From: Spirochaeta isovalerica
Lineage (GTDB): Bacteria > Spirochaetota > Spirochaetia > DSM-2461
DNA: 64,000 nt
NCBI RefSeq assembly: GCF_014207565.1
Contig: NZ_JACHGJ010000002.1
Location: 310,001-374,000, forward strand
Direction of reading: 5' to 3'
Shown here: positions 15,734-23,777 of the stretch, one piece after another
Numbering within the stretch: the first letter of the stretch is position 1
Layout of the letters: the number at the start of each line of letters is the position of its first letter
The notes under the pieces: model-generated
The model's database searches: none
What the model saw: only the letters and a program-made list of their open reading frames with translations
Told to the model about the DNA's origin: nothing
Translations under genes and position numbers: made by a program

Positions 15734-17730
15734 AAGGATACTGGGGAAAGATTCTCGTTGTTGATCTGACGAAAAAAGAGTGTAACTACCGGGATGTCGA
15801 TGATTCGGTCTACGAATCCGTTCTCTCCGGCGTGGGACTTGGAGCCTGGTATCTAAACCGGAATATTCCGGCCGGAGCAGACCCTCTCGGTCCGGAGAAC
15901 ATCCTGGGTATAACATCGGGGCTTCTCACGGGAACCGGTTCGGTTATGACGGGGCGGTGGATGGCTGTATGCAAATCCCCTCTGACCGGGGGATGGGGCG
16001 ATTCCAACTGCGGCGGCGATCTGGCTCCGGCTATCAAGCAGTGCGGCGTTGATGCGATCTTCTTCCACGGGAGGGCCGAAGAACCGGTCTATCTCTATGT
16101 AAACAGTAAAGAGGCGGAAATCAGGTCCGCCGGCGATTACTGGGGACTTGACACGGTCGAAGCGGAAACAGCTCTGATCCGGGACTGCCGGAAAAAGAAA
16201 AAGCCGGCTGTGGCGGTTATCGGACCGGCCGGAGAGAAGGTGTCGCTCATTGCCGGAATTTCCAATGATCTGGGGCGCTTTGCCGCCCGTTCGGGAGTCG
16301 GAGCCGTGATGGGGTCGAAAAAACTCAAAGCCATCGTTCTCGACGGTTCCAGGAGAGTCGGCGCGGAAAACCGCGATGAAGTCAAAGCGATCAGCAAAGA
16401 GTATTCCCGAAAGGTGAGAAACTCCAATGCTCCGTCAGTTCTCAAAGGAAGCGTCTTCCCGCTCATGGGCAAGGTTATGGGAAGTCTGAAAAGCGTGTCT
16501 CCCATGGACGGACTTTTCACTTCCATGCTTCTGAAGAAATACGGCTCCATTATGAATAACACCCTTTCCATTCACAACGGCGACGCCCCGATTAAAAACT
16601 GGAGCGGATCGGCCAAAGATTACAACCGCTCCTTTTACAAAGAACTCAATCCGGAAAAATTCATTAAAAGGGAAGAGAGGAAATATCACTGTTCATCCTG
16701 TATCGTCGGCTGCGGGGGAATCTGCAATATCAAAGATGTGAAGGACGGCAGATTCGAACATACCCACAAGCCCGAGTACGAAACGGCCATGATGTTCGGC
16801 GGCCTTCTTATGAACCGCGACACCGACTCTATCTTCTATATCAATGAATTGCTTAACCGTGCCGGGCTGGATACCATCTCTACGGCAGGCTCTGTCGCCT
16901 TCGCCATCGAGTGTTTTGAAAAGGGCATTCTGACTGCCTCCGATACAGAGGGGCTCGAGCTGCGCTGGGGCGATAGCGATGCAATAGTGAAACTCGTTGA
17001 AAAAATCGCAAAGCGGGAACCGGGAATCGGAGACCTCCTGGCCGACGGAGTGAAAGCCGCCGCAGCGAAAATCGGCAAGGGATCGGAACGTTTTGCCGTT
17101 CATGCCGGAGGTCAGGAGCTGCCGGCCCACGATCCGAAAATCGACCCCATGCTCGGCGCTACCTATAACGCCGATCCCACTCCGGGGCGCCATACGACCT
17201 CCGGCGGACAGTACTATTCCATGTCTTTTCTCTGGGACAGAATCTCCTGGCTTAAACCGCTCAAACGCTCTCCCAAGTCTGCAGAATATCTGCCGGGAGT
17301 TGAGGAAGCCATGAAAAATGTCGCCTACACCTCTTACAAAATGCTGGTCGACGGGGCGGGAGGCTGCTACTACGCCATGATGATGGGAGTTCAGCATTTT
17401 AAAATATTCGAATACCTCAATGCAGCAACAGGATGGAATAAGAGCCCCGACGAGTACATGGAAATCGGCAAACGCATACAGAACCTGAGGCAGCAGTTCA
17501 ACGCCAGGCAGGGTGTCGATGTCAACGCTTTCAAAGTCCACGACAGAGTGAGCGGAAAGGAGCCTCTGGTCTCGGGCCACAACAAGGGTATTACACTGGA
17601 TGTGGACGGTCTTGTCGATGCCTACCGCAAAGCCTGGGGATGGGACCCCTCTACGGGCTACCCTCTGGACGAGACGCTCCACGCTCTGGGCATTCCGGCA
17701 TTGCTGGAAAAGGAGACGGCACATGGCTGA
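15730..17730 (+). CDS. Tungsten-type aldehyde:ferredoxin oxidoreductase
   Basis: 666 residues from ATG 15730, which overlaps the upstream TGA and has AAGGAG about 10 bp before it. The N-terminus MKGYWGKILVVDLT is typical of the family, which binds a bis-pterin tungsten (or molybdenum) cofactor. The FeS cluster ligands appear in CSSCIVGCGGIC (CX2CX3C) with a fourth candidate Cys in GAGGCYY. GRWMAVCKSPLTGGWGDSNCGGD and the later HDPKIDPMLGATYNADPTPGRH segment are characteristic. It oxidises aldehydes to acids and passes electrons to ferredoxin; the aldehyde is unknown. The adjacent ferredoxin and MoaD-like genes fit electron transfer and cofactor assembly. Confidence 0.93.
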   Translation: MKGYWGKILVVDLTKKECNYRDVDDSVYESVLSGVGLGAWYLNRNIPAGADPLGPENILGITSGLLTGTGSVMTGRWMAVCKSPLTGGWGDSNCGGDLAPAIKQCGVDAIFFHGRAEEPVYLYVNSKEAEIRSAGDYWGLDTVEAETALIRDCRKKKKPAVAVIGPAGEKVSLIAGISNDLGRFAARSGVGAVMGSKKLKAIVLDGSRRVGAENRDEVKAISKEYSRKVRNSNAPSVLKGSVFPLMGKVMGSLKSVSPMDGLFTSMLLKKYGSIMNNTLSIHNGDAPIKNWSGSAKDYNRSFYKELNPEKFIKREERKYHCSSCIVGCGGICNIKDVKDGRFEHTHKPEYETAMMFGGLLMNRDTDSIFYINELLNRAGLDTISTAGSVAFAIECFEKGILTASDTEGLELRWGDSDAIVKLVEKIAKREPGIGDLLADGVKAAAAKIGKGSERFAVHAGGQELPAHDPKIDPMLGATYNADPTPGRHTTSGGQYYSMSFLWDRISWLKPLKRSPKSAEYLPGVEEAMKNVAYTSYKMLVDGAGGCYYAMMMGVQHFKIFEYLNAATGWNKSPDEYMEIGKRIQNLRQQFNARQGVDVNAFKVHDRVSGKEPLVSGHNKGITLDVDGLVDAYRKAWGWDPSTGYPLDETLHALGIPALLEKETAHG

Positions 17731-17956
17731 TGCTAAAATGATTCCCATGATAGATTACGGAACCTGTATGGCCTGCACGGTTTGCGTCACCTCCTGTCCC
17801 TTCGGATGTCTGGAGCTGTCGATAACTGATCTGGACCCCTATAAAAAAGCCTACCCCGATCTTTTGCGGCGCGGCAGTTGTACGGGCTGCGGCATATGCG
17901 CATCGGAATGTCCTGTCGATGCCATCACCATGGTCCCGGGCGCTAATGAAAGTTAA
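17723..17956 (+). CDS. Ferredoxin, two [4Fe-4S] clusters
   Basis: 77 residues from ATG 17723, which overlaps the end of the oxidoreductase gene by 8 bp. Two Cys motifs are present: CMACTVCVTSCPFGC and CTGCGICASECPVD, each CX2CX2CX3CP-like. It is a small soluble electron carrier, most likely the partner that accepts electrons from the aldehyde oxidoreductase. Its end overlaps the next gene by 11 bp. Confidence 0.9.
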   Translation: MADAKMIPMIDYGTCMACTVCVTSCPFGCLELSITDLDPYKKAYPDLLRRGSCTGCGICASECPVDAITMVPGANES

Positions 17957-18179
17957 GCTTATCGCTCCGCCTTTCTGCGATCAGTCTTTCCTCGACGACA
18001 GGGGAGAGGCGGAGCTTCCGGAGCAAACCCGTCTCTCCTCTCTTCTCCGAAAGATGAAAATACCCCCCTATTTCCGACCTCTTCTCATCATCCGGGTTAA
18101 TTATGATAAAGTCCCGCGCAACTACGCTCTCAAAGAGGGGGATATGGTCAGTATTTTCTGGCCGATCAGCGGCGGCTGA
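17946..18179 (+). CDS. MoaD/ThiS family sulfur carrier protein
   Basis: 77 residues from ATG 17946. Beta-grasp features: MKVKLIAPPF start, LIIRVNYDKVPRNYALKEGDMVSIFWPISGG end. The C-terminal Gly-Gly is the thiocarboxylation site of MoaD and ThiS proteins, which donate sulfur in molybdopterin or thiamine synthesis. As the last gene of the oxidoreductase operon it probably supplies the dithiolene sulfur for the tungstopterin cofactor. No activating MoeB-like enzyme is in the window. Confidence 0.85.
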   Translation: MKVKLIAPPFCDQSFLDDRGEAELPEQTRLSSLLRKMKIPPYFRPLLIIRVNYDKVPRNYALKEGDMVSIFWPISGG

Positions 18180-18191
18180 CTAATACTTCAC

Positions 18192-18220
18192 TTGACAGGT
18201 AAAGTTTAGTTTATTATCTT
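18192..18220 (+). promoter_or_regulatory. Promoter of csoR
   Basis: TTGACA (18192-18197), 17 bp, TATCTT (18215-18220). The predicted transcription start (about 18227) falls inside the G-tract operator just downstream. Confidence 0.5.
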
Positions 18221-18221
18221 A

Positions 18222-18237
18222 TAGGGTAGGGGGGTAT
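18222..18237. promoter_or_regulatory. Candidate CsoR operator
   Basis: TAGGGTAGGGGGGTAT: a G-tract of six flanked by T/A, the shape of CsoR/RcnR operators (TAC-G-tract-GTA like). It overlaps the likely transcription start and lies 5 bp before the csoR start, as expected for autoregulation. Confidence 0.55.
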
Positions 18238-18242
18238 GGTAT

Positions 18243-18524
18243 ATGGCGAGAAAAGCACACCATCCTTACGAAACGAAAAAAGATATGATCAGCAGAATGA
18301 ACCGCATTGAGGGACAGATCCGCGGTATCGCGAAGATGATCGATGAAGATGTGTATTGCGACGATATCCTCCATCAGTTCATGAGTGTTGAATCGGCCAT
18401 AAAAGGGGTGAAGAAAACCCTTCTGGAAGCTCATATGAAGAGCTGCGTCGTTCATCAGATCCAGGACGGCAAAACCGAAGTGATCGATGAAGTGCTCACT
18501 ACCATCGGCAAAATGATGAAATAA
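18243..18524 (+). CDS. csoR: Copper-sensing repressor CsoR
   Basis: 93-residue all-helical CsoR/RcnR family protein. The Cu(I) ligand set Cys39, His64 and Cys68 has the spacing of known CsoR proteins (25 and 4 residues). RMNRIEGQIRGIAKMI is the signature first helix. It binds DNA as a tetramer without copper and lets go when Cu(I) binds. It sits upstream of copA and of a G-tract operator, so it should control copper export and itself. Formaldehyde or persulfide sensors of this family lack this Cys-His-Cys set, which favours copper. Confidence 0.92.
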   Translation: MARKAHHPYETKKDMISRMNRIEGQIRGIAKMIDEDVYCDDILHQFMSVESAIKGVKKTLLEAHMKSCVVHQIQDGKTEVIDEVLTTIGKMMK

Positions 18525-18525
18525 A

Positions 18526-18714
18526 GATATTTCGGGGGACACGTCAGTGTCGGGACCCGAACATAGTCGAAAAATGAAGATATTTCGGGGCTGGTCGCAG
18601 GCATGCCTGCTGCTCGCCCATGCAACCTTGGGCTGGTCGCAGGCAGTCCTGCTGCTCGCCCATGCAACCCAGGGGGCACGTCAGTGCCGGAACCCGAACA
18701 TAGTCGAAAAATGA
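18526..18714. repeat. Nested intergenic repeats between csoR and copA
   Basis: An outer pair of 43-44 bp direct repeats (18534-18577 and 18672-18714, sharing the CCCGAACATAGTCGAAAAAT core) encloses two tandem copies of about 39 bp (18589-18627 and 18631-18669, sharing GGCTGGTCGCAGGCA and TGCTCGCCCATGCAAC). GATATTTCGGGG also occurs twice (18526 and 18579). GCAGGCATGCCTGC in the first inner copy is a near-perfect palindrome. No protein-coding signal fits. The block separates the copper sensor from its export pump and may hold the copA promoter or act as mobile filler. Confidence 0.85.
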
Positions 18715-18733
18715 CAGGATTGTGAGGTTTTTT

Positions 18734-21169
18734 ATGGAAATTATCCAGTTGAATATACAGGGCATGACCTGTGCGGCATGCGTTTCCCATGTTGAGAAGG
18801 GAATCAGAAAAAACGATGGGATCGATATGGCGGCGGTCAATCTGGCCACGGAGAAAGCAACGGTCAGCTATGACCCGGAAAAAACATCGGTCGAGGAAAT
18901 AAGGCAGAGCATCATCTCCGCCGGTTACGGGGCGACGGTGCCCCGTGAAGATGACGGCGATGAGGAGAAGAAGGAGAAAGACAGGCAGATTAAGAAGCTG
19001 GGGGTTCACACTCTCATTTCCTCTCTGTTAAGCGCACCTTTGCTTCTGGGTATGGTTACCATGTTTATTCACATCCCGGGACTCATGTTCCTTCACAATC
19101 CGCTGTTTCAGCTTGTTCTGGCCACTCCTGTCCAGTTCTGGATCGGTTGGCGTTTCTATAAAGGCGCCTGGAAATCCCTGGCCGCCGGAAGCCCGGGCAT
19201 GGATGTTCTGGTAGCCATGGGAACATCCTCCGCCTATTTTTTCAGTGTTTTCAATGGTTTCTTTGCCCAATCTCTCGGCGTGGAAACCTCCGGGCTCTAC
19301 TTCGAAGCGTCGGCCATCATCATCACTCTGGTCCTTCTCGGGAAATATCTTGAGTCCCGGGCCAAGGGGAAAACTTCAGAAGCGATTAAAAAGCTTATGG
19401 GGCTTCAGCCGAAAACAGCATTTGTCAACCGCGGCGGTTCTGTCGTTGAAGTGCCCATTGCCGATGTCGTCCCCGATGATATCGTTCACATCCGTCCGGG
19501 TGATAGAATCCCTGTCGACGGAACGATTCTTTCGGGAAATACAGCTGTCGACGAGAGCACAATAACCGGAGAAAGCCTGCCGGTGGAAAAACAGGCGGGC
19601 GACAAAGTTGTTAGCGGGACCATCAACAGCTACGGCTCCATTCAGTTCCGGGCGGAAAGGGTGGGGAAGGATTCAGTTTTGTCCCGGATTATCGCCGTTG
19701 TGGAGGAGGCTCAGGGATCCAAGGCTCCCATCCAGAAATTGGCCGATAAGGTGGCCGCAGTCTTCGTCCCCGTGGTTCTGCTGATAGCGCTGGTTACCTT
19801 TCTACTCTGGTGGCTTGCCGCGGGATCGCTGACTTCTGCTTTCGTATCCTCCGTGGCCGTTCTGGTTATCGCCTGCCCCTGCGCCCTGGGGCTGGCCACT
19901 CCGACGGCGATTATGGTGGGGACCGGAGTCGGCGCTCAGAGAGGGATTCTCATTAAAAACGGAGAAATCCTTCAGCAGGCGGGAAAACTCTCTGCAGTCG
20001 TTCTCGATAAAACCGGTACCGTGACAAGAGGCAGACCGGAAATGAAAGGGATTCATTCTTTAAACGGCGGCGATGAAGATCATTATCTGACTATTGCCGC
20101 CTCTCTGGAAAAACACTCGGAACACCCCCTGGCGAAAGCCGTCGTGAAATCCGCTGAAGAGAAAGGATTGGCTATTCCTGATTCTGTTGATTTTACCGCT
20201 GTTCCCGGGAAAGGGGTAAAAGCGGTTCTCGACGGTCAGACTTATTTCATCGGAACCGGCACTTATCTCTCTGAAAACGAAATAGAACAAAGCGGTCTGA
20301 GTGCCCTGAAAGGCGAAATGGAGTCAAAAGGGCACAGTGTTGTCATTCTGGCCGACAGCAAAGAGGCCCTGGCCCTAATTTCCATTGCCGATACCATAAA
20401 AGAACACTCCCGGGAAGGGGTTGACCAACTCAGATCCCTGGGTCTCCAGGTTTTCATGATGACTGGCGACAACAGGAGAACGGCCGAAGCCATAGCAGCG
20501 GAAGCAGGGATCGATCATGTTCTGGCGGAAGTTCTGCCGGAAGGAAAAGCTGCGGAGATTAAAAAACTGCAGAATGATGGTCATATCGTGGCCATGGCGG
20601 GTGACGGTGTAAACGACGCACCGGCATTGGCTACGGCCCATCTGGGCATCGCCATGGGCGAGGGGTCGGACATCGCTATGGAATCTTCCGACATCACGCT
20701 GATGAGAGGGGATCTGAGGGAAATCGCCGCAGCCATACAACTATCGAAGAAGACTATGGGAAAGATAAAACAGAACCTCTTCTGGGCTTTTTTCTACAAT
20801 GCCATCGGAATTCCCTTTTCGGCGCTGGGACTGCTTAATCCGGTTATCGCCGGAGCGGCTATGGCTTTCAGTTCCGTTTCGGTCGTCTCCAATTCGCTGA
20901 GTTTGAGAAATTTTAAAGTCGCAAAGACTGAAAAAGAAAATATACCTTATAAGGAGAATAATATGGATGTGACAATAAAAGTGAACGGCATGTCGTGCAA
21001 TCACTGTAAAATGGCTGTTGAAAAAGCAGCCGGCGCTGTTGAGGGAGTCTCTTCTGTCCTCGTCAATCTCGAAGCCGGTGAGTTGACTGTTTCTCTCGGC
21101 GGAGATAAGGAGACTCTGGTCGAATCGGTTAAGTCCGCTGTCAAGGAAGCGGGATACGAACCGCAATAG
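18734..21169 (+). CDS. copA: Copper-exporting P-type ATPase with N- and C-terminal metal-binding domains
   Basis: 811 residues from ATG 18734 (GAGG 6 bp upstream; a GTG at 18722 is the alternative). Order: heavy-metal domain 1 with GMTCAACVSHVEKG, eight-helix P1B ATPase with TGES (actuator), CPC in VIACPCALG, phosphorylation motif DKTGTVT, SEHPLAKA (the HP locus) and GDGVNDAPA, then a linker and a second heavy-metal domain with GMSCNHCKMAVEKAAG. It pumps Cu(I) out of the cytoplasm. A C-terminal metal-binding domain is unusual: CopA proteins normally carry them at the N-terminus. That domain is 68 residues, the exact size of the chaperone CopZ, and has its own ribosome site (see nested entry). 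Confidence 0.95.
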   Translation: MEIIQLNIQGMTCAACVSHVEKGIRKNDGIDMAAVNLATEKATVSYDPEKTSVEEIRQSIISAGYGATVPREDDGDEEKKEKDRQIKKLGVHTLISSLLSAPLLLGMVTMFIHIPGLMFLHNPLFQLVLATPVQFWIGWRFYKGAWKSLAAGSPGMDVLVAMGTSSAYFFSVFNGFFAQSLGVETSGLYFEASAIIITLVLLGKYLESRAKGKTSEAIKKLMGLQPKTAFVNRGGSVVEVPIADVVPDDIVHIRPGDRIPVDGTILSGNTAVDESTITGESLPVEKQAGDKVVSGTINSYGSIQFRAERVGKDSVLSRIIAVVEEAQGSKAPIQKLADKVAAVFVPVVLLIALVTFLLWWLAAGSLTSAFVSSVAVLVIACPCALGLATPTAIMVGTGVGAQRGILIKNGEILQQAGKLSAVVLDKTGTVTRGRPEMKGIHSLNGGDEDHYLTIAASLEKHSEHPLAKAVVKSAEEKGLAIPDSVDFTAVPGKGVKAVLDGQTYFIGTGTYLSENEIEQSGLSALKGEMESKGHSVVILADSKEALALISIADTIKEHSREGVDQLRSLGLQVFMMTGDNRRTAEAIAAEAGIDHVLAEVLPEGKAAEIKKLQNDGHIVAMAGDGVNDAPALATAHLGIAMGEGSDIAMESSDITLMRGDLREIAAAIQLSKKTMGKIKQNLFWAFFYNAIGIPFSALGLLNPVIAGAAMAFSSVSVVSNSLSLRNFKVAKTEKENIPYKENNMDVTIKVNGMSCNHCKMAVEKAAGAVEGVSSVLVNLEAGELTVSLGGDKETLVESVKSAVKEAGYEPQ
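20963..21169 (+). CDS. Possible internal in-frame CopZ copper chaperone (within copA)
   Basis: Inside copA, AAGGAG (20951-20956) stands 6 bp before an in-frame ATG at 20963. Translation from there gives a complete 68-residue CopZ-like protein: MDVTIKVNGMSCNHC with Cu(I)-binding Cys pair, then KEAGYEPQ at the end. The preceding codons (KTEKENIPYKENN) look like translated intergenic DNA. Either copA and copZ fused by loss of the copA stop while keeping the copZ start signal, or both products are made from one frame. E. coli also makes a chaperone from copA, but by frameshifting at the N-terminal domain. Confidence 0.5.
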   Translation: MDVTIKVNGMSCNHCKMAVEKAAGAVEGVSSVLVNLEAGELTVSLGGDKETLVESVKSAVKEAGYEPQ

Positions 21170-21190
21170 GATTCTTTTCTCTTTTTCCCG

Positions 21191-21227
21191 GAGCTGTTCT
21201 CATTGGGGGCAGCTCTATTTTTTTTAA
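21191..21227 (+). terminator. Likely intrinsic terminator after copA
   Basis: GAGCTG (21191-21196) and CAGCTC (21210-21215) form a 6 bp stem with a 13-base loop, followed after two bases by a run of eight T. Confidence 0.6.
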
Positions 21228-21297
21228 ACAGATTTCCTTTACAATTCCTTCACATCTGCCCTTTATATTCCAGATATAAAGAAACTGGAGGTACAAA

Positions 21298-21546
21298 ATG
21301 TACAGAGGACTAAATGGAATCAATAGCGGTTTGCTAAGCGGGACGCCTGCATTCGGCGGATATTATCTCATGATCGGTCTGGCCGTTATCCTGACGGCTC
21401 TTATCGTGTATTTTCTGGTGAGAAACAGACACAGTCTCAGAGCCGTCGAAAAAGACACTCCGATGGAAGTTCTTCAGAAACGCCTGATCAATGGTGAAAT
21501 CACGGTGGAGCAGTTTGTCGAAATGCGTCAGATTCTCAGGAAATAA
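21298..21546 (+). CDS. SHOCT domain small membrane protein
   Basis: 82 residues: short polar N-terminus, one membrane helix (22-42), then the SHOCT signature PMEVLQKRLINGEITVEQF ending RQILRK. GGAGG lies 8 bp before the ATG. SHOCT modules are short oligomerisation-type sequences at protein ends; single-helix SHOCT proteins are frequent beside copper and other metal export genes, which fits copA upstream. Its end overlaps by 11 bp the convergent metallo-hydrolase gene. Confidence 0.82.
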   Translation: MYRGLNGINSGLLSGTPAFGGYYLMIGLAVILTALIVYFLVRNRHSLRAVEKDTPMEVLQKRLINGEITVEQFVEMRQILRK

Positions 21547-22156
21547 GACTGCCTTTGTATGTGACGCTGCCGAGTCGGTACTCGTCGGCGTTAACATTTT
21601 CCCTTTGTTCCCGTAGCAGTGTCGTTGTTGGTGTTTTTCCCAGATTATGTCCCGGCAGGACAACCGTTTCGGGCGGGCAAACCTCAATCAGCTTTCTTAA
21701 TGATGCCCCGAGAGCCGGTCTGTCGCTGTCTTTGCTGATTGTTGCACCGGAATCACCGACAAACAGGGTATCGCCTGTGAAAAGATTTCTGTCACCGTAA
21801 AGAGAAATACTGTCCGCGCTGTGCCCCGGGGTTTCCAGTACTGTTAATTCTTCACTGCCGAAACGGATTTTATCCCCTTCTCTCAAACCAGTTATATAAC
21901 TGCGGACTTCAGCTCCCGTTTTCCGGAGAAAGTAGCGGTTCCCCCGCACATGATCAAAATGATTGTGTGTATTCACAATATACAGGATTTCAAGATTCCC
22001 GCTTCGAATTCGGTCAAGAATCTTCCGGTAATATTTCCGGGGAGTGGCAGACGCTGTACCGGGATCTATCAGGATTGCTTTTCCCGAATCTTCGCACAGG
22101 GCCAGGTAGGAGTAGTTTTTCAGAAATCCTCCCATTTCAATTTGAATAATATTCAT
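21536..22156 (-). CDS. Metallo-beta-lactamase fold hydrolase (glyoxalase II-like)
   Basis: 206 residues from ATG 22156, chosen because AAGGA lies close upstream and the product then begins with the normal first strand (MNIIQIEMGGFLKNYSYLA). Zinc ligands: NTHNHFDHVRGN (HXHXDH), PGHSADS, and TGDTLFVGD, with LPGHN near the end. This is the glyoxalase II/persulfide dioxygenase-like branch; the substrate is unknown. Divergent from the signalling cluster across about 64 bp. Confidence 0.87.
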   Translation of the reverse strand: MNIIQIEMGGFLKNYSYLALCEDSGKAILIDPGTASATPRKYYRKILDRIRSGNLEILYIVNTHNHFDHVRGNRYFLRKTGAEVRSYITGLREGDKIRFGSEELTVLETPGHSADSISLYGDRNLFTGDTLFVGDSGATISKDSDRPALGASLRKLIEVCPPETVVLPGHNLGKTPTTTLLREQRENVNADEYRLGSVTYKGSLIS

Positions 22157-22220
22157 TATTTTTCCTTTTTTCTCCTCAACACTATTGCAATTTATCCCCT
22201 GTTTCAAGAACATTAAAAGA

Positions 22221-23099
22221 ATGTATAAAATAAACAACAGGGAAACTCTCAAAACACTTTATATTCTTGCTTTTATGTTTTTGGCCCTGGTATCTATAAT
22301 ATTATTAGCGGCTGATTTTTCCCTCTTGTGGAAGATCCCCATAGAGATTGTGCTTCTTCTGATTGTTTGCATCCTTCATTTCAGAAGCTATGGAATCCAG
22401 GGGAAAACACAAACGCAAAAAGCGAAGGACCGGGTTTCGACAGCGGTCATCGGTCTCCTCCACTCAACAAACGGCATATCGTCGCTTCAGGCATATAACA
22501 GTCTGATCAGGGATAATCTCGATGATAAAGAAAAAGCTCTGGAAATTCTCGATCACGAAAGCGTTATAATCGATGAGTACGCCGATAAGGTCAAATCCAT
22601 AGTTTCCGATCTCTCCGAATCTTTCCGGACAGAAAGAGAGAAAATTGATATCTCCCAGCTGACCCGGCGATCTGCCGAGTTTGTCCGGCTCAAACGGATC
22701 AGGGATAGAAAAATCCCCCTGAACCTCTCTATTCCCGATCAGCCCGTATACGCTTCCGTATATCCTTCACTTCTGAAAACCGCCGTCGAGAATATTCTGG
22801 AAAATTCCTACAATGCCCTTCTCGAAGCAGATGTTCCGGACAGTCATATTTCTATTGCCGTCGAGAATAAAGCTGAAGAAGTATCAATAATCATAAAGGA
22901 TAATGGAAATGGTTTTTCCGGTTTCGACGGAGTCATTCCTCCGGAATTTATTAAACCGGGCCGCAGCCTCAGAAAAGATGGAAACGGACTGGGGTTATAT
23001 GTAGCTGTCCAATCCGTTAAGGAGTGTGGAGGTTCCCTTGAGATTATCAGTAAAAACGACGGACTGACATCTGTTATCACTCTGCCGGGAACAGAATGA
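22221..23099 (+). CDS. Membrane histidine kinase (short)
   Basis: 292 residues from ATG 22221 (TTG 22185 is an alternative; neither has a strong ribosome site). Two membrane helices occupy about residues 10-55 with almost no periplasmic loop, so it probably does not sense an outside ligand directly. The helical region has a candidate phospho-acceptor His in GLLHSTNGISS, not a standard HisKA box. The ATPase domain is complete: N box ENILENSYNAL, DNGNGFSG and GNGLGL. It overlaps the following receiver gene by 4 bp. It is the only intact ATPase-bearing kinase of this cluster and may phosphorylate all its partners. Confidence 0.85.
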   Translation: MYKINNRETLKTLYILAFMFLALVSIILLAADFSLLWKIPIEIVLLLIVCILHFRSYGIQGKTQTQKAKDRVSTAVIGLLHSTNGISSLQAYNSLIRDNLDDKEKALEILDHESVIIDEYADKVKSIVSDLSESFRTEREKIDISQLTRRSAEFVRLKRIRDRKIPLNLSIPDQPVYASVYPSLLKTAVENILENSYNALLEADVPDSHISIAVENKAEEVSIIIKDNGNGFSGFDGVIPPEFIKPGRSLRKDGNGLGLYVAVQSVKECGGSLEIISKNDGLTSVITLPGTE

Positions 23100-23467
23100 A
23101 AGTTATTTATATCGATGATAACAAAAACAATCTTGCTCTGATGGGATCAGTGGTCAGAGCCATGAAGCCGCCGGTTGAATTCCTTGGAACAGATTCGGTA
23201 GACTCATTTCTCTCCTATGCCGACGATTCCGATTCTCTCTATATCATCGATTTCACCCTCGACGGCATTCTGGGTGATGTTCTTTATGAAAAACTCCTGG
23301 ATATTCATAAATGTGCCCGGGTTATTATCACCAGTGCCGGGTATATCAGCGATCTGAAGGATATTTTTCTGCGATTTGATCATAAACCGATTGCCATTAC
23401 CGACAGGTTCGGAGCCATAGATATTATAAGAAAGGAGCTTGTTGAATCAGATGTACAGCATAAGTGA
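23096..23467 (+). CDS. Stand-alone receiver domain protein
   Basis: 123 residues. Receiver features: acidic pair Asp7-Asp8, phospho-acceptor Asp52 (YIIDFTLDG), Thr79/Ser80 (ITSAG) and Lys97 (DHKPIA). There is no output domain, so it should act as a relay or by protein contact, similar to Spo0F. It is encoded between a kinase (4 bp overlap) and an HPt protein (overlap), the ideal arrangement for a phosphorelay. Confidence 0.85.
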   Translation: MKVIYIDDNKNNLALMGSVVRAMKPPVEFLGTDSVDSFLSYADDSDSLYIIDFTLDGILGDVLYEKLLDIHKCARVIITSAGYISDLKDIFLRFDHKPIAITDRFGAIDIIRKELVESDVQHK

Positions 23468-23777
23468 AGCAGCCGGGAAACTGGGGATCGGAGAAAAGTT
23501 TCTAAAAGAACATATAAATGTCTTTTACCGCGATTTTTCATCCAACGTCGAGAGAATCCGCGGAATAATGGCGCAAAGTGATTTTGATAAAATCTATTTT
23601 GAATTCCACCGGCTGAAGTCCACTTTCCGGATGATCTCCGCAGCCGAAGCGGAAGATATCTGCCGGGAATGCTGTGATTTATCCAGGGAAAAAGTATCAT
23701 CTGAATATCCGGAGGCTTTTGAGAAAGTGGTTCTCTTATTTGAGAATCTTCACCGGCAAATCAATGGAGAGGCTTAG
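23451..23777 (+). CDS. Histidine phosphotransfer (HPt) protein
   Basis: 108 residues from ATG 23451; TTG codons at 23439 and 23442 are alternatives because AGGAG (23433-23437) lies nearer to them. The HPt motif is FEFHRLKSTFRMIS with His53 as acceptor (family pattern AHXLKG; here HRLKST, a small departure). It is all helical and ends HRQINGEA. It overlaps by one base the next signalling gene and would carry phosphate from the lone receiver to a downstream receiver. Confidence 0.85.
   Translation: MYSISEAAGKLGIGEKFLKEHINVFYRDFSSNVERIRGIMAQSDFDKIYFEFHRLKSTFRMISAAEAEDICRECCDLSREKVSSEYPEAFEKVVLLFENLHRQINGEA

Noticed and set aside
16693-17748. 351-codon open frame on the minus strand
   Set aside because: It lies wholly opposite the aldehyde oxidoreductase gene, has no recognisable domain, and has a composition typical of an antisense shadow.
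18589-18669. Small protein encoded by the repeated segment before copA
   Set aside because: The repeats read as repeated peptides on both strands without a start or ribosome site; better explained as non-coding repeats.
20931-20962. Programmed frameshift producing CopZ, as in E. coli copA
   Set aside because: The C-terminal domain is in frame with copA and has its own start signal; no slippery heptamer with a hairpin was seen at the junction.
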